Origin: JAFDVL01 sp043783625
GTDB lineage: Bacteria; Acidobacteriota; Blastocatellia; RBC074
Assembly: GCA_043783625.1 (NCBI GenBank)
Contig: JAYVZE010000051.1
Coordinates: 23,397-87,396 of the forward strand
Length of the DNA: 64,000 bases
Direction: 5' to 3'
The first letter of the stretch is position 1, and each line of letters starts with the position of its first letter. Both the position numbers and the translations under genes were made by a program. Positions 41,932-50,546 of this stretch are shown one piece after another. Below the pieces are notes generated by a model. That model searched no databases. It was not told where the DNA came from and saw only the letters and a program-made list of their open reading frames with translations.

Positions 41932-43212
41932 ATGAAACGAATCTCGCTGCTTTTGATTTTGTGTATCCTGCCGTTTATTTGCCTGCCGCAAACAGCCTCG
42001 GCGCAGCGCCAACGAAAACCTGTTCGGCGGGTTCCTGCTAAAACCGTTGGGGAGGTTCTTCCTGCCAAACCATTAACCTGTACTCCGGCGCAGACCGCTT
42101 CCAACGAACGCATGACGTATCTGGTTGGTGCGGCGATGACCACTGAAGACAAGGTGCGCATCAAGGATAAATGGGGAATCCTGACCGTGCCGCTCGGTGA
42201 AACGGAACACGCAAAAGAAATTCGTGCCAACGCGTTGGCGTATCAAATGGAAGCCGCTGATAAATTCAATAAAATCTACGATGCGTGGATTACGAATTTT
42301 CCAAAAGCAACTTCCAAAGAAAAGAAAAAATGGCGAGCATTAATTGACACTGCCATCGAAAATACAAAGTACAAACGATTTTATAAAGAACGGCTGGTAA
42401 TGAAAAAATTCGACTGGCGTGAACAGCAACTCAATGTCGGGCCGGTGATGAATCAGGGCGAAGGATGCAATACCTGTTGGGCGTTTGCGGCTACTGCTGC
42501 CGCCACTGCCAGCCTCGACAAAAATTATCAGGATCTGTCGAACTCGGTTTCCTATCATTTTGATCCCTTAAAACCCGGTGTCGCGATGGCTCTGATTGGC
42601 CCCACTGCTTTTTGGACGATGGAGCCTTTTGTCCAGGATTTGCTGAATTGTATGCCGATCAAAAAAGAAGAAGTTTGTAGCAGTGGATGGCACGGTACGG
42701 CGTTCGATTTCATGACCTACAAAAAAGGAATTCCTCTGGCATACGAAAACGGTTTCACCGATAAAGACCCGCGCACTGGCAAAACAATTACCTACAAAAA
42801 TGAATACCAGGCCGGGACAAAATTCTCGTGCAAACCGAATGCGGGATATGTCAAAGCCAATGCCTGGGATTACGTGAATTCTCCACCGGACAAATTGCCA
42901 ACCGTCGCGCAATTGAAAGAGGCTTTGATTGCGCACGGTCCGCTCGTCGCGCCGATTTTTTATGATGAATGTCTGGCGAATTATCGTGGCGGCGTCTTCA
43001 ATGAAAAAGACGCCGGGATGGTCAACCACGTAGTTTTATTAATCGGTTGGGATGATAAAAAACAAGCGTGGCTGATTAAAAATTCGTGGGGTGAGGAATG
43101 GGGCGAGAAGGGCTTCGGGTGGATCAAATATGGAAGTAATAATGTCGGCGTTTTCGCTGCCTGGGTCGAGGCTGATTGGCAGGGATATAAGATGCCGGAA
43201 TCTGGAAAATAA
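41932..43212 (+). CDS. Exported papain-like (C1A) cysteine protease 2
   Basis: A 426-residue tandem paralogue of the preceding protease, about 60% identical by eye, with its own signal peptide (residues 1-24, QTASA). It shares the propeptide block CTPAQTASNERMTYLVGAAM, the catalytic NQGEGCNTCWAFAA, MVNHVVLLIGWDDKKQAWL and IKNSWGEEWGEKG. Differences cluster in the propeptide and the region just after the catalytic Cys, which could give distinct specificity or inhibition. The ATG at 41932 is chosen because it directly precedes the signal sequence. The overlap of an upstream frame with gene 1 is not meaningful. Confidence 0.9.
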   Translation: MKRISLLLILCILPFICLPQTASAQRQRKPVRRVPAKTVGEVLPAKPLTCTPAQTASNERMTYLVGAAMTTEDKVRIKDKWGILTVPLGETEHAKEIRANALAYQMEAADKFNKIYDAWITNFPKATSKEKKKWRALIDTAIENTKYKRFYKERLVMKKFDWREQQLNVGPVMNQGEGCNTCWAFAATAAATASLDKNYQDLSNSVSYHFDPLKPGVAMALIGPTAFWTMEPFVQDLLNCMPIKKEEVCSSGWHGTAFDFMTYKKGIPLAYENGFTDKDPRTGKTITYKNEYQAGTKFSCKPNAGYVKANAWDYVNSPPDKLPTVAQLKEALIAHGPLVAPIFYDECLANYRGGVFNEKDAGMVNHVVLLIGWDDKKQAWLIKNSWGEEWGEKGFGWIKYGSNNVGVFAAWVEADWQGYKMPESGK

Positions 43213-43215
43213 AAA

Positions 43216-43296
43216 GCTCAGAGTTACGGCTTCAGCCGTGCAACCGCCAGCGAAGCGCGGCGGTGGTTCACGCATAAATGCGTAACTCTGAACGGG
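43216..43296. repeat. Palindromic repeat, family E, copy 2
   Basis: Same layout as 17139-17216: CAGAGTTACGGCTTCAGCCG, then CAACCGCCAGCGAAGCGCGG, then CGCATAAATGCGTAACTCTG. It lies between the second protease and the selenoprotein. Confidence 0.85.
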
Positions 43297-43304
43297 TAAA
43301 ATTT

Positions 43305-43835
43305 ATGACAACAATTCTTGTAAACCCGCTGAACGAAACCTTCCATCAACCGCGTCCTGCTGCGCCACGGCTGCACACCTTCAGCGGCAAAACCGTCGCC
43401 CTGCTCGACATCAGCAAACCTGGTGGCAGCGTCTTTCTTGACCGTGTAGCCGAGGTGCTGACCCAACGTTTCGGCGTCAAACAAATTATTCGCATCACGA
43501 AGCCAACCTTCACGAAACCCGCCCCGGATGCGGTGATGGAGCAGATTTTGAATTCTCATCCGCACGCCGTCATCGAAGCCTTAGCCGATTGAGGCTCTTG
43601 CACCACGTGCAGTTTGCACGATACGACAAAACTCGAAAGTTTAGGAATTCCTTCCGTCGCCATTGCGACTACCGAATTCATGAAAGCCGCCCGCATTCAA
43701 GCGAAAGCACTTGGTCGCGCCGACTTTGATGTGATTTATGTTGAGCATCCCATTCAGGATCAGACGCCCGATGAAATCAGAGAAAAAGCCGATGCCGTGA
43801 TGGATGAAATTGCGGCGCGATTGCTACAGATGTGA
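43305..43835 (+). CDS. UGSC family selenoprotein (in-frame TGA read as selenocysteine)
   Basis: The gene encodes 176 residues with TGA at 43590-43592 as codon 96. The frame before it ends in KPTFTKPAPD...AVIEALAD and continues without shift as GSCTTCSLHDTTKLESLGIPSVAIATTEFM...VEHPIQDQTPDEIREKADAV. This is the complete UGSC family pattern, in which U (or Cys) precedes GSC in a conserved thiol/selenol motif. A hairpin with a GUU loop lies 13 bases after the TGA, placed like the E. coli fdhF SECIS. Function of the family is unknown; a redox role is inferred. A broken gene with a partner-like domain lies at 35998-36716. Confidence 0.88.
43606..43620 (+). promoter_or_regulatory. SECIS-like hairpin downstream of the Sec codon
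   Basis: CGTGCA (43606-43611), loop GTT, TGCACG (43615-43620): a perfect 6-bp stem. Counting from the base after TGA, loop G and U are positions 20 and 21, the same as in the fdhF SECIS as recalled, and GCAC at 24-27 is also shared. It lies inside the coding region, as bacterial SECIS elements do. Confidence 0.7.
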
Positions 43836-43851
43836 ACTGGGAACGCCTTCA

Positions 43852-43955
43852 CCGGGAGCGCCCGCATCCTGCGGGCGAAACCGTGGCAAGAAATCCCCTG
43901 CGATGAAAACTGTTTCCATTGTGAGGCTCGCCCGCAGGATGCGGGCGCTCCCAGT
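43852..43955. repeat. Inverted repeat of family D style
   Basis: GGGAGCGCCCGCATCCTGCGGG pairs with CCCGCAGGATGCGGGCGCTCCC. The ends match the family D foldback elements, but the long middle block is absent. Confidence 0.8.
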
Positions 43956-44055
43956 GAACATTGAATTTATCCCCGTCTGTGTTTATAGTGAAAATTCTTT
44001 TCCGTGCGTGGCAGAAATTGCAGCTTCTGCGAATTCCCCCTTTTTAGGAGTGCTT

Positions 44056-45366
<1,311 letters not shown>

Positions 45367-45369
45367 GAG

Positions 45370-45493
45370 AAACGCGGAGCGCATGGAGTGCAACGCCTTG
45401 TCGTCGCTTTGGTAGAGGCTGTCATTGCAAATCTACAGCGATGAAATTATACCAAAGCTACGCCGAGCCATAGCACTCCATACGCTCCGCGTT
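45370..45493. repeat. Long imperfect inverted repeat after the serine hydrolase gene
   Basis: AACGCGGAGCGCATGGAGTGC at the left and GCACTCCATACGCTCCGCGTT at the right, with CGCTTTGGTA/TACCAAAGC further in. It lies between the hydrolase stop and the antitoxin stop. Confidence 0.85.
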
Positions 45494-45494
45494 A

Positions 45495-45734
45495 TTAGTT
45501 TAGGCGGTCGCTTTCGGCTGGCTCTACGTCTGGTACTTTCGCCAGCAATTGCTCAAATCTTTCGAGTTTGGCGCGTTTCGCACGTTCTTCCAAGTATTCT
45601 ACGGTGATGACGCTTGATAATTTCTCCGCTAATGCCAGCAACGCAAATTGTTCCGGCGTACTTTGATCTTTTGCTGTAACTTCCTTCAACTTTCCGAAAA
45701 GTGAATCGGGAACATCTATCGTAATCGCACTCAT
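45495..45734 (-). CDS. Antitoxin partner of a PIN toxin
   Basis: A 79-residue protein with N-terminal SAITIDVPDSLFGKLKEV, like a short beta strand with a following helix as in antitoxin DNA-binding domains, then a charged helical C-terminus. It does not clearly match a named family. Its ATG overlaps the toxin's stop (ATGA), so it is coupled to the PIN gene; the toxin comes first. Confidence 0.8.
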   Translation of the reverse strand: MSAITIDVPDSLFGKLKEVTAKDQSTPEQFALLALAEKLSSVITVEYLEERAKRAKLERFEQLLAKVPDVEPAESDRLN

Positions 45735-46162
45735 TTTGCTTCTCCTATTCTTTGCAAAAACTCTTTAGGCGGCAGCAGCTTGATGCCGAATTTATCCATT
45801 CCTTTAAAATCTTTGGTGTTCTGCGTGACGATGGCTTCGGCTTGTGCCGTCACTGCCAACTCCGCAACAAATTCATCCCCGGCGTCTTTTAGGAACGGTC
45901 TCCATAAATACCAAATTTCGTGTTTGACGCCAAGTAAACAAATGATGTCCAGTAATTCGTCAATTTCGTCATTTGTCCAGATCAGCTTGAGTTCGCTACG
46001 CTTTAATACGGATTCATATTCGCAAACGAGCGGTACAGAAAGATGAAAATCGAACTTACCAGTCGGCATCAACGATAAGATTTTATAAGACGCTCCTCGT
46101 CTGGACATCAGAGCGGAGACGAGAACATTTGTATCAATGACAAAGCCGCGCTTTTTCATCAT
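45731..46162 (-). CDS. PIN domain toxin, COG1569 type
   Basis: A 143-residue PIN-domain ribonuclease. FVIDTNVLVSALMSRRG holds the first acidic residue, VCEYESVLKR the second, and LKDAGDEFVAELAVTAQAEAIVTQNTKDF the others. This layout is the 'putative toxin component, PIN family' (COG1569). Acidic residues chelate Mg2+ to cut RNA. A TTGACG box 17 bases before TAGCTT lies just upstream, nearly touching the first of two ATGs, so the transcript may be leaderless. Confidence 0.92.
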   Translation of the reverse strand: MMKKRGFVIDTNVLVSALMSRRGASYKILSLMPTGKFDFHLSVPLVCEYESVLKRSELKLIWTNDEIDELLDIICLLGVKHEIWYLWRPFLKDAGDEFVAELAVTAQAEAIVTQNTKDFKGMDKFGIKLLPPKEFLQRIGEAK

Positions 46163-46222
46163 AGAAAGCTACCGTTTGTTTCTCGCAGCGTCAATGAAAG
46201 TTTGAATTTTTACTGTCTGTCA

Positions 46223-46359
46223 GCGGCGCAGCCGGTACGAAATTCTGGATTGACCCGAAGGAAGATATGATCGGAATTTTTATGATTCAGATTTTACCGA
46301 ACAGCGTGGATTACGGTGCGGAATTTAGAGTGCTGGCTTATCAGGCGGTGGCGGATTAA
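46223..46359 (+). pseudogene. Serine hydrolase 3'-end fragment, copy 1
   Basis: Codes for GAAGTKFWIDPKEDMIGIF...QAVAD and the stop, the same last 44 codons as the intact gene at 44056-45366. There are 5 base differences, all synonymous. No start codon or 5' part is present. It is followed by TTGAGCGTAGGCGGTAGGAAG, a sequence that also follows copy 2. Confidence 0.9.
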
Positions 46360-46365
46360 TTGAGC

Positions 46366-46448
46366 GTAGGCGGTAGGAAGTAGACGGTAGTGAAGGCTTA
46401 CGAGTTGTCCGTTTCGCGTGACGGAAAGCCTACTTTCTACCGCCTACT
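46366..46448. repeat. Inverted repeat GTAGGCGGTAGGAAGTAGAC, copy 1
   Basis: GTAGGCGGTAGGAAGTAG at the left pairs with CTACTTTCTACCGCCTAC at the right. The right arm supplies the last codons of the BrnA-like antitoxin. A second copy is at 47192-47260. Confidence 0.85.
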
Positions 46449-46729
46449 CTTTCTCCCTTATGTGCGTTCATATAGGCTCGTAACAAAGCATTGATCTGTG
46501 TTTGATAACCTTGTCCTTGTAGCCTGAACCAATCCAATACATCACGGTCAAGGCGGAGCGTTAGTTGTGCCTTGCGAGACACTGGTTGTAGCCCATGTCT
46601 GACAATAGCCTGAGCAAACTGATCCGGTGTTAATTCCGGGCAATCAGAAAAATCAATCTCATCATCGGTCATGGTTTTCAGCCGTACCCAATCAGTTTGC
46701 GATTTCTTGGAAATAATATTTTTCTTCAT
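46430..46729 (-). CDS. brnA: BrnA family antitoxin (second BrnTA pair)
   Basis: A 99-residue antitoxin: MTDDEIDFSDCPELTPDQFAQAI is the typical BrnA N-terminus, followed by KAQLTLRLDRDVLDWFRLQGQGYQTQINALLRAYM, the DNA-binding part. The C-terminal GERVGGRK is encoded by the neighbouring inverted repeat. It starts 38 bases before the end of brnT. Confidence 0.93.
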   Translation of the reverse strand: MKKNIISKKSQTDWVRLKTMTDDEIDFSDCPELTPDQFAQAIVRHGLQPVSRKAQLTLRLDRDVLDWFRLQGQGYQTQINALLRAYMNAHKGERVGGRK

Positions 46730-46967
46730 ACTTCGATGCTTTGCGAACGGAGATTAAGCGAATTGTTTCATCTGTTTCCGTGTGGACAACCAGAAACACG
46801 ATGCTGTTGAGTAAGCCCAGTGTAATGAAGCGTGTCTCGCCATAATCAAAACGGTTGTCCATTCGTAGAACCGTCACCCCGTCGAACAAAGGTGGTACAT
46901 CAGTAAAATCAATGCCGTGTTTGGAAAGATTTGTCTGGCGTTTTTCCTCATCCCACTCGAACCTCAT
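46692..46967 (-). CDS. brnT: BrnT family toxin (second BrnTA pair)
   Basis: A 91-residue toxin from the ATG at 46967: MRFEWDEEKRQTNLSKHGIDFTDV, GETRFITLGLL, ETIRLISVRKASKYEEKYY. A farther in-frame start at 46994 lies within the promoter/operator. Overlaps brnA, toxin first. It is distinct in sequence from the BrnT at 26841. Confidence 0.93.
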   Translation of the reverse strand: MRFEWDEEKRQTNLSKHGIDFTDVPPLFDGVTVLRMDNRFDYGETRFITLGLLNSIVFLVVHTETDETIRLISVRKASKYEEKYYFQEIAN

Positions 46968-46974
46968 GAACGAG

Positions 46975-47003
46975 ATTGTAGTTACAAATTGCAACTACGT
47001 CAA
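46975..47003 (-). promoter_or_regulatory. Promoter and operator of the second BrnTA pair
   Basis: On the minus strand, TTGACG (47003-46998), a 17-base spacer and TACAAT (46980-46975) make a near-consensus promoter. The 21-base palindrome at 46978-46998 (GTAGTT...AACTAC) fills the spacer and should be the BrnA operator. The -10 ends 7 bases before the start codon, so the mRNA is probably leaderless. Confidence 0.75.
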
Positions 47004-47047
47004 CGGGTCATTTTTGAAGAGCAATGGTGAGCCGGGTATGAATTGCT

Positions 47048-47185
47048 GGCGGTGTAGCCGATACGAAATTCTGGATTGATCCGAAGGAAGACATGATCGG
47101 AATTTTTATGATTCAGATTTTGCCGAATAGTGTGGATTATGGATCGGAATTTCGTGTGCTGGCTTATCAGGCAGTGGCGGATTAA
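47048..47185 (+). pseudogene. Serine hydrolase 3'-end fragment, copy 2
   Basis: Reads GGVADTKFWIDPKEDMIGIF...QAVAD then stop. About 13 bases differ from the intact gene; 3 codons change residue, two of them in the first six codons, and the rest are synonymous. Weak similarity seems to extend upstream to about 47030 with indels. It is followed by the same TTGAGCGTAGGCGGTAGGAAG as copy 1. Confidence 0.9.
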
Positions 47186-47191
47186 TTGAGC

Positions 47192-47260
47192 GTAGGCGGT
47201 AGGAAGTAGACGGGAGACGGTAGCGTGTTTGTCTACTATCTCCCGTCTACTTCCTACTCT
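47192..47260. repeat. Inverted repeat GTAGGCGGTAGGAAGTAGAC, copy 2
   Basis: GTAGGAAGTAGACGGGAGA pairs with TCTCCCGTCTACTTCCTAC. It is placed between tail copy 2 and the MazF-type toxin stop, as in the previous block. Confidence 0.85.
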
Positions 47261-47288
47261 TTGATTTTATTTTTAGATGTTAAGGAAA

Positions 47289-47606
47289 TTATAAGTTAAG
47301 CCAATCTTTGACAGCGTCTTCCACTTGTTGCATTTGCGCATCAGTTAAGCTACCAAGTTTTCTTACGAACTTCGCGTGTGAAACGCTGAGAATATTTTGC
47401 GCATCAAATGCGCCCTGCTTCAAAAATCGGATGTTGAGGGAAACCTCAAAATAAGTACCTCTGATACTCGTCGTATGCACCACGACTGTCGTTAAAGCAC
47501 GGTCAGTGTCATCTGCTTTGATGCTGAAGATTAGGCACGGACGAATTTTTGCCGCGTACCCTAAATCCACCAGCCAGACTTCGCCACGATTAGTCAACGC
47601 GCTCAT
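47289..47606 (-). CDS. MazF/PemK-type endoribonuclease toxin
   Basis: A 105-residue toxin. NRGEVWLVDLGYAAKIRPCLIFSI is the typical MazF opening, and VVVHTTSIRGTYFEV and the closing LGSLTDAQMQQVEDAVKDWL complete the fold. MazF toxins cut mRNA at short sequence motifs. It overlaps the upstream antitoxin by 4 bases (ATGA), antitoxin first, the reverse of the PIN pair's order. Confidence 0.92.
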   Translation of the reverse strand: MSALTNRGEVWLVDLGYAAKIRPCLIFSIKADDTDRALTTVVVHTTSIRGTYFEVSLNIRFLKQGAFDAQNILSVSHAKFVRKLGSLTDAQMQQVEDAVKDWLNL

Positions 47607-47806
47607 TTAAGTTTCATCTCCGCTTCTGCTTCTTCGCGGTCAAGTTCAAGAAAAAGGTCTTCTGCTGCCATCGCCAGTTCGTCGTCGGAAAGATCAGGTA
47701 CGCCAAAAATATCCGTACGGCGCACGACTTCAACGGCTAAATCGTGTTTTTCCGCCAGCGTTAGTTTTTCAAAAGAAATAAGTAAATTTTCAACTGTTTG
47801 CGTCAT
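47603..47806 (-). CDS. Antitoxin partner of the MazF-type toxin
   Basis: A 67-residue acidic protein: LLISFEKLTLAEKHDLAVEVVRRTDIFGVPDLSDDELAMAAEDLFLELDREEAE. It lacks an evident DNA-binding fold at its N-terminus but resembles small antitoxins seen with MazF-like toxins. A GAGG ribosome site lies upstream (47817-47820 on the minus strand). Confidence 0.82.
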   Translation of the reverse strand: MTQTVENLLISFEKLTLAEKHDLAVEVVRRTDIFGVPDLSDDELAMAAEDLFLELDREEAEAEMKLK

Positions 47807-47875
47807 TTTCTTTTTACCTCACGAATGCTATTGAAAACGAAAAAGCGACCAATTACAAGTTTAAAGAAAACCACT

Positions 47876-48031
47876 GTCGGAGAATATAACTGGGGCGGCG
47901 CAGCGGGTACGAAATTCTGGATTGATCCGAAAGAAGACATGATCGGAATTTTTATGATTCAGATATTACCGAACAGCGTGGATTACGGTTCGGAATTCAG
48001 AGTGCTGGCGTATCAGGCAGTGGCGGATTAA
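47876..48031 (+). pseudogene. Serine hydrolase 3'-end fragment, copy 3
   Basis: The longest fragment, starting about GTCGGAGAATATAACTGGGG and reading GEYNWGGAAGTKFWI...QAVAD to the stop. In the shared 137 bases it has 7 differences from the intact gene, 6 synonymous. It ends the array and is followed by unrelated sequence (GGAGCTGAATTTTG). Confidence 0.9.
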
Positions 48032-48149
48032 GGAGCTGAATTTTGTATTGCATACATTGCCACTAGCTTCAGCTAGTGGAGTGCGAAGATTCAACGGAGG
48101 GAATTATACGCAGGTGGATACGAGATGCAATCATTATTTCTGCACGGAG

Positions 48150-48304
48150 GACTGGAGCGTAAGCGTCTCGCTTGCCGTTTGCCGGCGGAGCGCGGCAAAC
48201 GAACTTCGCGCAGGAAATTTCCTGACGACCACACGCCTTTCTCGCCACGTCAGGGAGCGGCGTGGCACGCGCTCGCGGCAAGCAGGATGCTTGCGTTCCC
48301 GGTC
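48150..48304. repeat. Long foldback element, family D, copy 2
   Basis: About 155 bases, GACTGGAGCGTAAGCGTCTC to GCAGGATGCTTGCGTTCCCG. The reverse complement of 63663-63817 matches it along its whole length at high identity by eye. It lies in the 428-base gap between tail copy 3 and the alkyl sulfatase gene, in which no gene was seen. Confidence 0.85.
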
Positions 48305-48458
48305 TCCTCCAATCTTTTCAAACATAAAGAAATTTACTTTACGCTGTATTGAAAGTTCTATCAGTTTCTCCATGATTTTTTCTGCTGGCTGTCAAAGCTG
48401 ACGCGCTCGTCGTAAGATGCACGTGATTTACTCATTAAAATTATTGAGGGATGATGAC

Positions 48459-50261
48459 ATGAACAACTCACAGTATTTCATGAAAAAAGTTTTCTTATGG
48501 TTGATGCTGAACGCGCTGCTGACAATAGTAATTTGTGCGCAGTCAAAAAACCTGGCGGACGATCAACCTTCGCCGAAAATCAATCCGCGCCTGACCGAAC
48601 ATTCGCGCAAGATGGAACAGCGTGTTTACAAGGTGACGGAGAACGTCTACCACGGCGTTGGTTTTGGTGCCGCGAACTCCACATTGATCGTCGGCAACGA
48701 CGGCATCATCATTGTGGACACAACGGAATCGAGCGATTCGGGCAAAGCCGTACTCGCCGAATTTCGTAAGATCACTGACAAGCCCGTCAAAGCGATTATC
48801 TACACGCACAACCATTCCGATCACACGATGGGCGTCAAAGCGTTCACCAATGAAGACGATGTCAACGCGGGCAAAGTACAAATCTACGCGCACGAAACGA
48901 TGATGAATACGGTCATCAACAACGCCAGCGTCGTCGCGCCCGCGCTCGGCATTCGGGCGGCGTACACGTTCGGGATTATGCTCGAACGCGGGCCGGAAGG
49001 CTGGGTCAATCAGGGACTTGGCCCGGCTTATGTGCGCGGTGCAACAGGTTTCATTGCGCCAACCAAAACCTTCAAGGATAAATTGGAGGTCACGATTGCG
49101 GGCGTGAAAATGCAATTGCTGTACGCGCCGAGCGAAACCGATGACGAAATCGTTGTGTGGTTGCCGGAGCAAAAATTGTTGCAATCGGCGGAAGTCATTC
49201 AAGGCGAAACGTTCCCCAATGTTCACACCATTCGCGGCACAAAATTCCGCGATCCCGTCGCGTGGTACAAGACGATTGATTTCTTGCGCAGCCTCGGCGC
49301 GGAACATCTCGTACCTTCGCACGGACGCCCGATGTCGGGCAAAGAAAAAATTGAAGAGATGCTGACGGCATACCGCGATGCGATTCAATATGTGCATGAC
49401 CAAACGATTCGCTTAATGAACAAAGGATTGACGCCGGATGAGATCGTCGAGCAGGTCGCGCACTTGCCTGCGCATTTGGCACAGCACCCGTGGCTCGGCG
49501 AATTTTACGGCACGGTCAAGCATTCGGTGCGGCAGATTTACGTCGGCTATTTGGGCTGGTTTGAAGGTGATCCGACCGCGCTTGATCCGCTGCCGCGCGG
49601 CGAAGAATCGAAACGTTACGTCGAATTAATGGGTGGAAGAGAGAAGGTGATGAGTGCGGCGAAAAAGGCTTTCGACGCAGGCGAGCATCAATGGACGGCG
49701 GAATTATTAACGCATCTGATTCGCGTCAACAAAGAAGATTTGGAAGCCCGCAAATTGAAAGCCGATTCTTTGCGCCAGCTTGCCTACAAAACGGAAAACT
49801 CGAATTGGCGCAATTGGTACATCACCTCGGCACGTGAGTTGGATGGTTCACTGAACAAAGCGATTGGCGCAGCCGTATTAAGTTCGTTAGCCGCACCCGA
49901 TGTTTTGAAAGCTTTGCCCGTGAGCAAATTTTTTGAATCCATGACCGTGCGACTTGATCCGGTGAAAAGCGCAGACGCAAACGTGACAATGGCATTTCGC
50001 TTCACCGATACGGGCAAAGTCTACGCCGTCGAAGTTCGTCGTGGTATCGCGCAAGTGCATGAGGCATTACCCGTTAAAGTTGATGCGACTTTAGTTTTGA
50101 CAACGGCGGATTTGCATCGTGTGATGGCACGACAGACGACTTTTGCGCAGATGCTGCAAAAAGGTGAAATCAAGGCAGAAGGCAATGTCGCTACGCTGGC
50201 GAAATTTAATGGATATTTTGATCCGCTTGCGACGGAAACTCCGATGCTGACAGTGCGCTAA
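48459..50261 (+). CDS. Secreted alkyl sulfatase (SdsA/YjcS family)
   Basis: The 600-residue protein starts at the ATG 8 bases after GAGGG; an ATG at 48417 and one at 48480 are alternatives. A signal peptide runs to about ICAQ. The metal motif THNHSDHTMG (about residue 125), ETDDEIVVWLPEQKLLQSAEVIQGETFPN and LVPSHGRPMSG match the MBL-fold catalytic domain, then HLAQHPWLGEFYGTVKHSVRQIYVGYLGWFEGDP, and a C-terminal SCP2-like domain (from about 480). Family members hydrolyse primary alkyl sulfates such as SDS to alcohol and sulfate. Confidence 0.93.
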   Translation: MNNSQYFMKKVFLWLMLNALLTIVICAQSKNLADDQPSPKINPRLTEHSRKMEQRVYKVTENVYHGVGFGAANSTLIVGNDGIIIVDTTESSDSGKAVLAEFRKITDKPVKAIIYTHNHSDHTMGVKAFTNEDDVNAGKVQIYAHETMMNTVINNASVVAPALGIRAAYTFGIMLERGPEGWVNQGLGPAYVRGATGFIAPTKTFKDKLEVTIAGVKMQLLYAPSETDDEIVVWLPEQKLLQSAEVIQGETFPNVHTIRGTKFRDPVAWYKTIDFLRSLGAEHLVPSHGRPMSGKEKIEEMLTAYRDAIQYVHDQTIRLMNKGLTPDEIVEQVAHLPAHLAQHPWLGEFYGTVKHSVRQIYVGYLGWFEGDPTALDPLPRGEESKRYVELMGGREKVMSAAKKAFDAGEHQWTAELLTHLIRVNKEDLEARKLKADSLRQLAYKTENSNWRNWYITSARELDGSLNKAIGAAVLSSLAAPDVLKALPVSKFFESMTVRLDPVKSADANVTMAFRFTDTGKVYAVEVRRGIAQVHEALPVKVDATLVLTTADLHRVMARQTTFAQMLQKGEIKAEGNVATLAKFNGYFDPLATETPMLTVR

Positions 50262-50383
50262 CCGTAGCACGAATTGATAGAAGCTGTTTGGAAACTTCAG
50301 GATTCTTTGCGCTGAAAGCCGCAGTCAGATGGTAGCCAGTGGCAAGACTATCGAAGATGGTCGCCGCCTCTGGTACAAGCATT

Positions 50384-50545
50384 TATGATTTGCGTCCTGA
50401 AGGGACGCCAGATTTCTTCGCCTCCCTTCAGGATGCGATTAATTAATCGTTCCTCTTCCAGACGTATTACGTCTGGCTACCATCTTTCAGCCGCTTCACG
50501 GCGGATAAGAGGTTTTAGCAAACTAAAAGTTTACGCCACAAAAAA
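50384..50545. repeat. Cluster of small hairpins upstream of the nitronate monooxygenase gene
   Basis: Three or four hairpins follow each other: CCTGAAGGGA...TCCCTTCAGG, GCCAGACGTAATACGTCTGG style at 50456-50482, and others. The 285-base gap holds no recognised gene. Confidence 0.6.
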
Positions 50546-50546
50546 C

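Noticed and set aside
43590..43592. TGA as a normal stop, giving two genes 43305-43592 and 43614-43835
   Set aside because: Coding continues in the same frame with the UGSC motif and a SECIS-like hairpin, and there is no ribosome site before 43614.
45495..48031. Tail copies as an assembly error
   Set aside because: The copies differ at several bases each, have different flanks, and enclose three unrelated TA modules, so they cannot be one sequence assembled repeatedly.
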